Shown here piece by piece: positions 45,971-56,151 of a stretch of 64,000 nucleotides of DNA. The DNA lies in contig OZ038454.1 of the NCBI GenBank assembly GCA_964036195.1, positions 22,554,315 through 22,618,314 of the forward strand, in the 5' to 3' direction. The stretch comes from Sphaerolaimus hirsutus. Taxonomy: Eukaryota > Nematoda > Chromadorea > Monhysterida > Sphaerolaimidae. Made by a program: the position numbers and the translations under genes. How positions within the stretch are numbered: position 1 is the stretch's first letter; each line of letters starts with the position of its first letter. The notes under the pieces are model-generated. The model made no database searches. It saw only the letters and a list, made by a program, of their open reading frames with translations, and had not been told where the DNA came from.

Positions 45971-46260
45971 AGCGGCGTTTACACGGTTTCGTGTGGCGAC
46001 AAAAAAAACGAGCGAAGAAGTTCCATAATTCCGGAATAAAGTTCCATATCTGCAAGGAAAGGCACTGAAGTATACTCACTAGTCAAGTGTACACACATGC
46101 CAATTTGCAGATAATTTGCGCCTATCGTTCAAAACTTGAAAGCAAATTACACTTGTCGGTTCGGTTTCAAAACGAAAACCGAACCGACAAGTGTAATTTG
46201 CTTTCAAGTCTTGAACGACATGCCCTAATTATCTGCAAATTGGCATGTGTATACACTCAA
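45971..46260. mobile_element. Palindromic Harbinger-like MITE, left part
   Basis: Begins AGCGGCGTTTACAC after TAA (45968-45970). Together with 56402-56520 it forms a palindrome of about 400 bases: the inner arms pair at 46083-46260, and the outer arm pairs with the distant right part. The matching TAA at 56521-56523 is the 3-bp duplication typical of PIF/Harbinger elements. The LINE at 46261 interrupts the right arm. Confidence 0.85.
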
Positions 46261-46278
46261 GGCCGTCGAAAAAGAAAA

Positions 46279-49200
46279 ATGCAACAGAAGAAAGGAAGGG
46301 GGGCAGGTAACGAATTGGAGATCGTAGGTGGGCACCGAGGTGTTGCGTCAGTTCCAGAAGGAACCACGCACGCTCGGCTGGCCTTGGACGACTTTCGACG
46401 GCTGGGAAATGGCAATCTCAACCGGACGGAGAACAAAACCTCTGCCTGGAAGAGTGCCAGCTGGTTTCGCAAAGTCTCAACGGCCGCCATCTTTGACAAG
46501 AAAAAAGCGGCGACACTTATTTTTGGCACATTCATGATGTGCAAATGGAACAATTGGGCCGGCAGTGATATCGACACCATAAACGGACATTTGTCAAATT
46601 GCTTGTCGGTTCAAGGTGTCGATATAGAACAATCACCCGCGGGAAATGTTTCAACTGAGTGCGCTGCACTAGAACACTTCGCTAAGTGGAATGAATCGAG
46701 GGCTGGACATTTCTACAACTGTACGGAGTACGAGTGTGGGGTCAACACGAAAAAGAAAAATCGTGAAAAACGGCGTCAACGCACGATTGAAAAACTCGGG
46801 CGCAATGCGCATGGTGAGTCTTATCCGGATAGCGGGATAAAATCCGCGGCCGGTGAGAATAAATCGCATACCACTCGCAGTAAATGGCCGATAAATCCCG
46901 CGTCAACAAATCACTGGACAGCGCTAAACTACTCGGGTCGACGGCGGACAGAACGATTTCGAGCGCGGATTCGAGTGTCGACTCAACACTCGAAATCGAC
47001 GAGCGGTCGACAGGCGTGCAAACTAGGAGCAGTCGTCGGCCATCCGCGTACGTGCCGCGACACGAATTGCAGCGGCGGGAGGCGAAAAGAGCGAGGGTGG
47101 ATAGTTTGGTCAGTTTTCGATTTTCGGAGTTCCGGTAAACTTTTTGGGAGGGCAGCTGCGGTTTTGGGAGGGATCAGGTGTAATTTGTCGAATGACAAGC
47201 GGCACAACACTGCGTGTGGCGGTAATGTCAATACCCCCAAGCACAGCGATGGGCCTCGGCGATATTCTAATAGCGAGTATTTTTGGAACGATGCCAAAAA
47301 CAGCGAAAGTTCAAATGTGAGTAGGAAAAGCCATAAATTGGCTAAGTTGAAAACAGTTTCTCCGCTAGAAAAATGGCGCGCAAAAACGATGGCCGGGGGG
47401 AAGGTGGAAAATTGTCAATACGGAGGGGTGTCTCTGAATTTTACACCACTGTGTATTGATATAATGCGACATCATTTTCAGGTGGAGGAAAGAAAAATCA
47501 AACGGGCAGACAGCTTTTCGAAAGGGCGCGCGATGGAGTCGTCGCAGACAAGCCCGGTGCCGGCAGACGTCTACAACACGCGCGAGAAAATGGAGAAAAT
47601 GTCCCACGACGAGAAGCTGGATCACCTGAACAGACTGGTGGACAGTCGCGGCGACACCCTGCAGACAGTTAGGGACTTCGTGAGTGCGATCGAGTTCGAC
47701 CTGAAGAAAAAAGGCACCCCGGTTAGTGGGTTGAGTAGGGTAACACGATTAATTGATAAATTAGAAGCGCTTGCTGTTACTGAGTGTAGGGGAAATGTGG
47801 CAGCACAAAGCACAGTGCAAATTTCTACTCAGGTTGACCACGCTGTCTGCGCTGAAAATCTATTGGGCGGCCTGAAAGCGTTAAATAGGGCCGTAAATCT
47901 ATCGGCTCAAATAGATCTGGGGCAGTCAGTGGTTGTGAACAGTGAATTGGATGAAATGAAAAAAGAAAATGCAGTGTTGCGCGGGGAATTAGCGAAGCAC
48001 GGCGAGTTATTTTCTCGGCTGCAATCGCTAATGGCCGCCAAAGGGTGGTCGTTCGACGTCGACTCGTCCACCTTATTTTTGGTGTCGAGCACGATGCCGC
48101 AAGACCCGTTCTCGCTGTATTTCCCGAACGAATTTGTCATGGCCAAAACAAACTGGCGTTGCATATGCGTTGCGCTCATTTTTGATAAGGGGGTGCGCTT
48201 ATGCGACGAAAGTTTGAAAACGGAAGCGCTGAGGCTAAATAGTCAATATGCGCCCTGGAACAGCGACGCGCCTGTAGTTGTGAAGCGGGCTTTTCTGGAC
48301 TGGCGTAGTAGGGCCTGGGCGGCGTACTACAGCAAGGACAAAGACGAGAAGAGAGTGCAGCAGTGGTACGACTGGAAAATCGACAACGTGGATGTCATGA
48401 AACAGACACCACTGTACCAGTCTATGAGAAGTGTCCTGCTTTCCGTTATAACCGGATGCAGGCGCTTCTCGGCGTACCTCAGCTGGATCACTGGGAAGCA
48501 TGTCGTGAATGCTTGCAAACACGACGAGATCCTGGGCATGGGCTTCAACAAGACAAATTGGGACGGCATCACGATGCCCCGTGACCCTCGTTACCTGAAC
48601 ATTTACGGCGTGGCGCTTATGGATGTGCGCGATGTCGGAAATCCGGGCGCGAACGTCACTGAAGATGAAAAAGAAGCGTACATGGACGAGTGGGTGAACT
48701 ACGAGAGCGAGAATATGTGGACTTTGGGCGCCAAACTGACCGAGCACAAATCCAGGGCCGAGGAATTAGCCATTGGTAGAGTTGGGGAAAAATTTGCAAT
48801 TCTTTCTGTGCAACATTGGGTTAATTTTGTCATGAAAGATGCTCGGGTAGAAGGTGAAATAATTGAGCTAGACCTGGGGGGTAAAACTATCACAAAGTTT
48901 GTAGGATGTCCACCCCCTATCTCTGCGTACTACTTGAATTGCGCAGGTGACGAGCCAAAGGGCGGCCGCGAGCGCAGCAAAAGCAAATCCAAAGAGTCCG
49001 GCAAGGAAAAGGGCAAGGACAAGGACAAGGACAAGAAAAATGTCAGCACGGACAGCGAGGACGCACGACTGGATAAGTCTGAGGTGAGGCAGCGTTACTC
49101 GTTAGTAGTGGATGTAAATCCCTTGTGCGAGTGGATTGGAGCGGTGACTGAGCAGACGGGGGTCAGAACAGCCGAAACAATCTGCTCGCACTCGCCGGAC

Positions 49201-52200
49201 GTAATAAATTGGGTTCGGCGCGCGCTTCTGGTAGATTCACAGGGGGGTGAGGTAAATTGGAACACACCGGTAGCTAGTGATCAGCTCGGAAACACGACTA
49301 TTAGCGAGGTTCTGCGCGGATTGCGCTACGCGTGCGGTGACTGGCAGCCGTGGTTAGACAAAAGCTTTAACTACAAGAAAAACTGGCGGCTGCCAAAGTG
49401 GGCGGAGACTCCGCCCAGGTTTGGCGGGCCAAGCGATCGATTCTGCAAAAACACTGAATTCGGACAGGATAGGGGCGGAGATCGCAATCAGTTGCAACTG
49501 GGCATCCCGACCCAGTTCTGTCCGATTTCGGTTTGGCTGCTAGGGGACAGCACGGCGACTGGTGAATTCCGGGTGAACCTACAAAACATGCTGCGAGGGT
49601 CGGTGCAGTCCGGGCTTGGCGACGCGCGCAGGCGCTTCGACCTATGCTATGTGTCAACGCTGTGCGAAGTGTACCGCGGGTGTCGCTTGGCGATTATGAA
49701 AGGTGCCTGCGATTTGCAAGTGTGGGAGTATGTCGGGGCCGTTATTATAAAATCGGTGCTAGACTACTTCGACACTGTCTACCTGACGGTACGCGACGCG
49801 TCTACATTTTGGATGGAGATGTTTGTGCAGAATGTGTACACCATGTGCGCACAGCTGCGCAGATGCCTGAGCGAGTCCGGCAAGCCGCATGTGCCGATCG
49901 TCGTGTGCGTGACGCAGCCGCTTTACCCGCCGCAGCCGGGGCTGGCGCAGAATGAGCAGGTGCTGTCCAGCCTGTTGCTATTAGGCAGGGACATCGAATC
50001 GGCGCTTAAGTACGCGTGCAGCACGATAAACGGTGTTGTAATCGTACAACCGGTGCACTACGTGTTGCGCAATCATGAAAACTTGAATGCGTACACGTGT
50101 GAAAATACTGCGATGGGGCTATGCAACGGCATCGTGAATGCCGATGGCTTGCATTTGTCACCATATGGGGCGGCTCTAATGGCGCGCATTATCTCCCGCG
50201 AACTTGTCTTCTACCTACACGATCATGGGTGCACGACAAAGGGAAGGTGTGTCTGGACAAGTAGGGCAAACCCATCTCATGTACAACGCACAAATACTAC
50301 TATTATCACAGGTGGCTTCAGCGTCTCGGCGTGGAGAGTCACGAAAACGTACGAAGTCGGGCGGAAGCGGAGACACTCGGCGGAAATCGAAAGAGCGCAG
50401 GAAAAGTTGGTTTACTTTGAAGAGCACTGTAGTGATACTTATAGTACAACATCTATAAATCACACTAATCCGACTCAGATAGCAAAACTGGCAGTCCTGG
50501 GGGCTCTCGGCGAAATTCAGTATCCGACCGCGGTGATCGCCGCGGCGGCAGCGGGGGGCCGGCCGACCGTGGTTCGGACCGCGGCCCTAGCAACTGGGGC
50601 GGGCGCTTCTTCCAGCGCGGCGGGCGTGGGAGGTGTGTTGGTAAAATTGCTCACAGTATCGTGCACGCCAGTAGGATGTCTACTCATCAACATTACCCTT
50701 AAGGTCGGGCGGTGGCTACCGTGGGCGCGGCGGGTCCCAGTACGGGGCCGATCGCGGCGAGTACTTCGAGGGCGGCCGCGGCGACTACTACGAGGGGGAC
50801 CGCAGAATGGGCCGCGGGGACTACTTTCGGAAAGGGCCCGGGCGCTGGGAGTAGGAAGTAGAAAAACTCCTGGTTGGTTATCACTAGAAACAGCATTGAA
50901 CTTGTTTCTGATGCTGTGTGCTGCTAGAACACTTGCGCGCTTCACTGTGGTATCATTGAAAAATATTGAAATTCTGGCCCTGGTACAAACAAACATATTT
51001 CCCTTCAGATCTGGATCGCATTACGTCTGCATCCTTGTCAGGAGGGCTGTTAGAGGGCTAGTTTTCGCAGTACGGGTGAAAAAGGGACTACCTTCAAAAT
51101 GTTTGATCTGTGTAACTTCAATTTTACTTAAGTTTCTGTTGGTTGTGTCTGCTGCGAGAAAGTGTCAGCTGACAGGCTTAGCAAAAACTCCCAAAGTGGG
51201 CGTAAGTAACGAGTCACACCAATCACAGATATCACATCAAACACTGGACCTAAATGGGACGGCTACAAACAAAAACGCTTGGGTAAATACCCGACTAAAT
51301 CAACAGTGCGAAGCTTTTCACAAGCACGAAACTCAAGGGGGGGCAACACTGACTGGGAAAATGCGACACAATGAGAGCGATGATTTTATAAACTTAACGT
51401 TCCAGAATGTGCATTCGGTGAAAAATAAGAAAATTGAACTAACAAATTTGTTCAAAACGGGGGCAAATGATGTGATAGGCCTAGTGGAAACGAATATGCT
51501 CAGTAACGTCGACATACCACCTGCAAACGACTATGACTCATTCGCCAAACACAAAAAAGTTGGGGCAGCTGGGACAGGTGGTTTGCTGCTTATGGTGAAA
51601 AAGGGGCTACAAGCGATGGCGGACGGAGACGACTTTTTGGACAAAACTGACCAGGTGCTTTCAGTCGGGTTCAACCTAGACTCCGGTCGTAAGATGCACG
51701 TTGCTATTGTTTACATGCACGACTACGGTAAAGTGTGCAGGGACGTTCGATACATGCATGAAAATATGTGCATATTGGACGGCTTGCATAACCTGAAAGT
51801 GCGACTAGACGAACAAGGTGATGATTTATGCATACTCGGGGATTTCAATGGGCATATAGGGAATGATGAACTAGGCTGCAGCCAGAATACAGCAACAGTG
51901 AACAAAACAGGGGAACTGATAAGAGGCTGGATGGTTGCAGATAGCTGGGAACTTTGTAATAGGCAAGCTGAGCAGTGGTGGTCATTCGAGAGTGGAAAAG
52001 TTAGAACGCTATTGGATCTCGCTCTGGTAGACTCAACCAAGGGGCCGCTCTATAGAATAACACTTTCTAATGGACTGCCGGGTGTATCGTTATTATCCGA
52101 CCACTCGGCTATCCATTTGAAACTTGAACAAAACGGGTTCACCTGTCGTAAGATCACTCATCAGAAAAACTGGACTGTCTCGGGAGCAGAGAAGGCTAGG

Positions 52201-54750
52201 CGTTTTGGAACTGAAATGGAGACCTACCTAAGCAATACTAGCGCGATATGCAATGACTACAACAGCCTACATACCGCTCTCTTAGCAGTGGCAGCACAAA
52301 AGTTTGCAAAGCGGAGATCAACACATGCGGCTACACCGGTTGAAAAGAAACTTAAGTCTGCAAAAAGGGAAATTCAAAAACTTCGTCGCAAATTCCATCG
52401 AGGCGCAATCCAATATGAGGAATTCAAGGGGCTAAAGAAAATCCAACGAGACCTCATGTGGGATGCAGAAAAGGAAGGGCGAGAACATGAAATGCAGAAG
52501 TCCCTCGATAGGGAATTAGCAAGCTCAGGGGCGGACACCGATCTATATCGACTGGCGAAGAAATACCGATCTGCGGGCGTCAAATATGCAATGCTCAGAA
52601 TGGCAGACGGCAAAATGGCGCAAAGTGATGAACAGGTGGTAAGCGTACTCAAAGACTTCTGGGGCCGTATCCAAACACCGAACCCAATGTCAAGTGAGGT
52701 AATGCTAGAACCTATCATGAAAAACATCATTCTCTCACACGACAAGCCAGGGCTGTTCTCTGACATCGATGCCGCCGAAGTAAAGTTCTGCTGCAACAAA
52801 CTTAAGTTGGGAAAATCGGAAGGTACAACGCAAATTACGCACGAAATGCTACGCCATCCGGGGGGACATCTGCTGCATATATTACAGACTATATTCAACA
52901 GATGGCTCAACGGGGAGGCAATACCTGAAGTCGCAAAAACATGCAAATTAATACTGCTGCATAAAAAGGGATCAAAAAGTGATGTCAACAATTACAGGAC
53001 AATCGGATTGCAATGCAACATTCTAAAGCTCTACTGCTCAATTCTGAACAGACGCCTATTGCGTGCGTTTGAAAGCGGCAACGGTTTTGGCGATATGCAA
53101 GGGGGTTTTAGAAAGGGACGGAGAACGACAGATAACCACATTGTGATGCAAGGGTGCCTATCGGAAACAAACAACCTCTCGTGCTGTTTTGTTGACGCAG
53201 TTAAGGCGTTTGACAGAGTACCGCGAGAACGTTTGTGGACAAAATTGGAACACTTCGGCTACCCCGGTAAATTTGTACAAGCTTTAGCGGGGACATATGC
53301 CGACCAGAAGTGTTTCTTGCAATATGGCCACATCACAACAAACCTACTAGAGTACAGATTAGGGGTTAGACAGGGATGTTGCCTATCACCCAGTCTTTAT
53401 GTCGTCTATATGGCGGATCTGAGGGTTGCTTTGGAGAAAACCGGGAAAGGGGCATTACTTGAAAACAGACGAGTACCAGCAGTCTTTTTCGTCGATGACA
53501 TTGTGCTGATGGAAAATAGATCGCTGGACCTCCAGGGGCTCATGCACCAATTTTCACAGTGGGCTTGGGCTTCAGGGGTGGCAATCAGCCCTTCAAAAAG
53601 TCATGTTTTACACTTCAGACAAAAAGCTGACAAGGAGAAGATTTGGGAACTAGGTTATGACAAGCACAAAAACTTACAAAGAGTCATAGAGGTGGACGAG
53701 ACGAAATATCTAGGACTAACTCTTACAAGCTCCAAAGACCCTTTCGACAAACAGAAACGACTATATATAGAATGGGCCTACGGGGCGCGCGTATTGATCA
53801 ATGAAATTGCCTGCCACAGCATGCGACCACTATGGGCGGTAAAACGCATGTGGACCCTCTATGCAGTTTCAAAAGTATATTACGGCGTGGAGATTGTAGG
53901 GCTGAACAAATCTGCACAGGACAAGCTAGTGTCGGTTGAGCTCTCGATATATCGGAAATTGATCGGGGCTCCAAGAGGTCTGACAAACAGAATGCTCGCC
54001 ATAGAAGCAGACATGATATCAATGCGAGGCTGGTTTGCAATAAAAGTAATGGAGATGGACAGATATGTAAGAAGCGGAAAAATCTCATCTACAACGAGGT
54101 TAGCGGCACAAGTATGGGGTAGAACAAGAAATGGTCAAAATCGGAAAAACAGCATCTCCGGACGGGCGCATGAGGCGCAGAATTGGCTTTTCAAGGACAA
54201 ATCGGCGGAAACGATTGTAACAAAAAACATGCTTAAGGATACAGCAAAATATGCAGCGTGGGAATGTTTATCTAGTCGAGCGACAAGCGGGAAAAACTCA
54301 AGGCAGCATGAGAGAGAGTGCTACGACCACATCACACCGATCTGCCCGGACACGCTGTCAGTGAAAGAAATCGAATGGTTTCTATTCCGACACGGCGTTC
54401 TGTCAAAACTGGATCAAATTGCTCTAAAACGGGGTGCTATGTGTTGGATGTCATGCCCCCTCTGCAACAGCAGAGGTGTCGACCTTTGGCTAACAAACAA
54501 ACACATCCTCGAAAATTGCCCTCACGACTCGACATTGATCTGGAGACATCGGTTACTAGGTTCTCTTAGGGCGGATTGCTGTGAAAACAAGTGTAGAGAT
54601 AACGCTAGAGAAAATTTAAGCGCTACTCTATCGTCAACTGTTTGTCGGTTTACTCGAGCGACAGTGAGCAAATCGCTGTGTGAATTCGAGGAATACCTAG
54701 ACGACTTTGCGAAACAGCAGCATCCACATACGTCTCCGACAATAGCTTAG
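46279..54750 (+). CDS. LINE polyprotein frame: ORF1 (SGNH) fused in frame to ORF2 (EN-RT)
   Basis: Starts at the ATG 19 bases from the LINE 5' end; about 2823 codons. Residue numbers here count from an in-frame ATG 64 codons upstream in the MITE (46087). About 480-640: acidic coiled-coil region. About 960-990: Lys/Asp/Ser-rich. 1150-1390: SGNH/GDSL esterase with catalytic Ser1155 in GDST, and Asp1353 and His1356 in DGLHLS. 1759-2010: AP-like endonuclease with Asn1774 (QNV), Glu1801 (VETN), Asp1919 (GDFNGH) and Asp2005-His2006 (SDHSAI). 2250-2560: reverse transcriptase with Asp2370 (FVDAVKAFDR) and FVDD at 2470-2471. About 2790-2811: C-terminal Cys-x2-Cys-x12-His-x4-Cys. No catalytic residue is missing. 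ORF2 alone could start at ATG 51361. Confidence 0.88.
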   Translation: MQQKKGRGAGNELEIVGGHRGVASVPEGTTHARLALDDFRRLGNGNLNRTENKTSAWKSASWFRKVSTAAIFDKKKAATLIFGTFMMCKWNNWAGSDIDTINGHLSNCLSVQGVDIEQSPAGNVSTECAALEHFAKWNESRAGHFYNCTEYECGVNTKKKNREKRRQRTIEKLGRNAHGESYPDSGIKSAAGENKSHTTRSKWPINPASTNHWTALNYSGRRRTERFRARIRVSTQHSKSTSGRQACKLGAVVGHPRTCRDTNCSGGRRKERGWIVWSVFDFRSSGKLFGRAAAVLGGIRCNLSNDKRHNTACGGNVNTPKHSDGPRRYSNSEYFWNDAKNSESSNVSRKSHKLAKLKTVSPLEKWRAKTMAGGKVENCQYGGVSLNFTPLCIDIMRHHFQVEERKIKRADSFSKGRAMESSQTSPVPADVYNTREKMEKMSHDEKLDHLNRLVDSRGDTLQTVRDFVSAIEFDLKKKGTPVSGLSRVTRLIDKLEALAVTECRGNVAAQSTVQISTQVDHAVCAENLLGGLKALNRAVNLSAQIDLGQSVVVNSELDEMKKENAVLRGELAKHGELFSRLQSLMAAKGWSFDVDSSTLFLVSSTMPQDPFSLYFPNEFVMAKTNWRCICVALIFDKGVRLCDESLKTEALRLNSQYAPWNSDAPVVVKRAFLDWRSRAWAAYYSKDKDEKRVQQWYDWKIDNVDVMKQTPLYQSMRSVLLSVITGCRRFSAYLSWITGKHVVNACKHDEILGMGFNKTNWDGITMPRDPRYLNIYGVALMDVRDVGNPGANVTEDEKEAYMDEWVNYESENMWTLGAKLTEHKSRAEELAIGRVGEKFAILSVQHWVNFVMKDARVEGEIIELDLGGKTITKFVGCPPPISAYYLNCAGDEPKGGRERSKSKSKESGKEKGKDKDKDKKNVSTDSEDARLDKSEVRQRYSLVVDVNPLCEWIGAVTEQTGVRTAETICSHSPDVINWVRRALLVDSQGGEVNWNTPVASDQLGNTTISEVLRGLRYACGDWQPWLDKSFNYKKNWRLPKWAETPPRFGGPSDRFCKNTEFGQDRGGDRNQLQLGIPTQFCPISVWLLGDSTATGEFRVNLQNMLRGSVQSGLGDARRRFDLCYVSTLCEVYRGCRLAIMKGACDLQVWEYVGAVIIKSVLDYFDTVYLTVRDASTFWMEMFVQNVYTMCAQLRRCLSESGKPHVPIVVCVTQPLYPPQPGLAQNEQVLSSLLLLGRDIESALKYACSTINGVVIVQPVHYVLRNHENLNAYTCENTAMGLCNGIVNADGLHLSPYGAALMARIISRELVFYLHDHGCTTKGRCVWTSRANPSHVQRTNTTIITGGFSVSAWRVTKTYEVGRKRRHSAEIERAQEKLVYFEEHCSDTYSTTSINHTNPTQIAKLAVLGALGEIQYPTAVIAAAAAGGRPTVVRTAALATGAGASSSAAGVGGVLVKLLTVSCTPVGCLLINITLKVGRWLPWARRVPVRGRSRRVLRGRPRRLLRGGPQNGPRGLLSERARALGVGSRKTPGWLSLETALNLFLMLCAARTLARFTVVSLKNIEILALVQTNIFPFRSGSHYVCILVRRAVRGLVFAVRVKKGLPSKCLICVTSILLKFLLVVSAARKCQLTGLAKTPKVGVSNESHQSQISHQTLDLNGTATNKNAWVNTRLNQQCEAFHKHETQGGATLTGKMRHNESDDFINLTFQNVHSVKNKKIELTNLFKTGANDVIGLVETNMLSNVDIPPANDYDSFAKHKKVGAAGTGGLLLMVKKGLQAMADGDDFLDKTDQVLSVGFNLDSGRKMHVAIVYMHDYGKVCRDVRYMHENMCILDGLHNLKVRLDEQGDDLCILGDFNGHIGNDELGCSQNTATVNKTGELIRGWMVADSWELCNRQAEQWWSFESGKVRTLLDLALVDSTKGPLYRITLSNGLPGVSLLSDHSAIHLKLEQNGFTCRKITHQKNWTVSGAEKARRFGTEMETYLSNTSAICNDYNSLHTALLAVAAQKFAKRRSTHAATPVEKKLKSAKREIQKLRRKFHRGAIQYEEFKGLKKIQRDLMWDAEKEGREHEMQKSLDRELASSGADTDLYRLAKKYRSAGVKYAMLRMADGKMAQSDEQVVSVLKDFWGRIQTPNPMSSEVMLEPIMKNIILSHDKPGLFSDIDAAEVKFCCNKLKLGKSEGTTQITHEMLRHPGGHLLHILQTIFNRWLNGEAIPEVAKTCKLILLHKKGSKSDVNNYRTIGLQCNILKLYCSILNRRLLRAFESGNGFGDMQGGFRKGRRTTDNHIVMQGCLSETNNLSCCFVDAVKAFDRVPRERLWTKLEHFGYPGKFVQALAGTYADQKCFLQYGHITTNLLEYRLGVRQGCCLSPSLYVVYMADLRVALEKTGKGALLENRRVPAVFFVDDIVLMENRSLDLQGLMHQFSQWAWASGVAISPSKSHVLHFRQKADKEKIWELGYDKHKNLQRVIEVDETKYLGLTLTSSKDPFDKQKRLYIEWAYGARVLINEIACHSMRPLWAVKRMWTLYAVSKVYYGVEIVGLNKSAQDKLVSVELSIYRKLIGAPRGLTNRMLAIEADMISMRGWFAIKVMEMDRYVRSGKISSTTRLAAQVWGRTRNGQNRKNSISGRAHEAQNWLFKDKSAETIVTKNMLKDTAKYAAWECLSSRATSGKNSRQHERECYDHITPICPDTLSVKEIEWFLFRHGVLSKLDQIALKRGAMCWMSCPLCNSRGVDLWLTNKHILENCPHDSTLIWRHRLLGSLRADCCENKCRDNARENLSATLSSTVCRFTRATVSKSLCEFEEYLDDFAKQQHPHTSPTIA
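46884..47108 (+). other. Alternative ORF1 start exon of the LINE
   Basis: ATG at 46884 in a different frame opens 75 codons (MADKSRVNKSLDSAK..., Ser/Arg-rich) up to TTG before GTCAGT. Splicing to the acceptor ATCATTTTCAG before 47482 restores the long frame exactly at VEERKIKRAD. Both frames are open here, so which is used is an inference. Confidence 0.45.
50312..50854 (+). other. Spliced RGG-rich C-terminus of LINE ORF1
   Basis: Three out-of-frame segments join in phase through GT-AG introns: 50312-50405 (basic, KRTKSGGSGDTRRKSKER), intron 50406-50478, 50479-50632 (GDRRGGSGG ... GGRFFQRGGRGR), intron 50633-50703, 50704-50854 (SGGGYRGRGGSQYG ... KGPGRWE and TAG). The result is an RGG/Tyr-rich nucleic-acid-binding tail and an ORF1 stop at 50852-50854. 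The link from the long frame at about 50246-50250 is least certain (donor GTGTGT or GTCTGG). The long frame reads GC-rich nonsense across the same DNA. Confidence 0.55.
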
Positions 54751-54988
54751 GGGTTGCTAAGGAACTTTTAACCTCATGTAAGTAAATTTTATATGACAGA
54801 ATTACTAACAAATTTTGTAACCCCATTAAGGCACTGAGCGTGCAGAGTTCGAACGAAAGAGGGGTATAGAGACACTTTCTCGCAGCACTTGATACACTGA
54901 TTCTACTTGCGATCTCAATGATAATATGTGTATGACAAATGTGCATTTCTTTGAGTAAACAATGTTATGGCCTTTGTATAGTTATGAG

Positions 54989-56151
54989 CAACGATGGGTA
55001 AGTTCTCCAAAAAAAAACACTTTCTGTGTTTTGAGTTTTTCAAAAATGAATACCTGTGTTTTGAGTTTTTTTCTCGAAAAAAACTTGAGTAACTCTGTTT
55101 TTATTTCTGTGTTTTTTTGTAAAAACTCGAGTTTTTTTGAGTTTTTTTCTAAAAAACTTGAGTTTTTTCCAAAAAATTCGAGTTTTCCCCCCAAAAATTC
55201 TATTTACAGCATTTCTATCTGGAAACAGTGGTTTTCTTATAAAATATTGGTTTTACACATGTTTTAACCCCACATAACATTTGTGTATTCATTCAAGTGT
55301 CAAAAAAGTCCATAAAAATGTCCACAATGAGGACATCAACATCACAACACCAGCAACAAAATGCCCAGAAATGACAATTTACGCAGTACTCCAAAATTCT
55401 TCAATGGATGTGCACTGTATGGAAGACTACGGAATTGATTTGAACTACAACTACCATTTACCTCGAAATACCCCCATGGGGGTTTATTATTTCATCAGAA
55501 AGTTTTGTAAGGATCATAGAAAAAAGTAGACATTTACGTACCCAAAACAAGTTATAAATGCGTACAAACAGGATATATTTGAAATAAACATGTAGATAGC
55601 TATACAACCTAGTACAGTCTATATGTAGCTGCAATGCAAATTAGCAGTAATAAATACATCAAGTACATTGGATACATGATGTATATCATCCCGGAGGGGG
55701 CTATTTCGAGGGGGGGCTTATTATTTCACCAGTCCATTTTGAGGGGGGTTAATTCAAGGGGGGGTTAATTCGAGATAATAAGGTATACTTAAATGTCAAA
55801 ACTTAAATTGTCAAATCCACCATGAGATGTGCATGCCATCTTGAATTTCTTTTTTTGTACCATTATAAAATATGAATACATTATGTACATATTTACATAC
55901 TATACATGCTTATCTTATCTTGTTTAGTTTAACTGAATTAATGGGCATTCAACCGCTTCGCTGAAAAAAACACAAAAACTCAAAAAAACTTTTCTGTGTT
56001 TCCGTGTTTCTGTGTTTCTGTGTTCTCCAAAAAAAACTCAATTGAGTTTTGAGTTTTTCAAAATTTATGAGTTTCCGTGTTTCTGTGTAAAACAAAAACA
56101 CAGAAACTCAATGAGTTTCTGTGTTCAATTTCTGTGTTTTTTCCATCGTTG
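54989..56151. mobile_element. Non-autonomous hAT in the LINE 3' UTR
   Basis: GTTATGAG at 54981-54988 and 56152-56159 is an exact 8-bp duplication; ends CAACGATGG and CCATCGTTG. Each end carries CTGTGTTTTGAGTTTTT words (55015-55190 and 55965-56140). No transposase. It holds a MITE (55452-55785). Confidence 0.93.
55452..55785. mobile_element. MITE nested in hAT nested in LINE nested in MITE
   Basis: TACCATTTACCTCGAAATA opens and TTCGAGATAATAAGGTA closes, with TTATTATTTCACCAG and GGGGGGTTAATTCAAG words of the family. Confidence 0.8.

Noticed and set aside
50517..50996. Pro/Arg-rich minus-strand ORF in the LINE
   Set aside because: Antisense shadow of the GC-rich RGG region.
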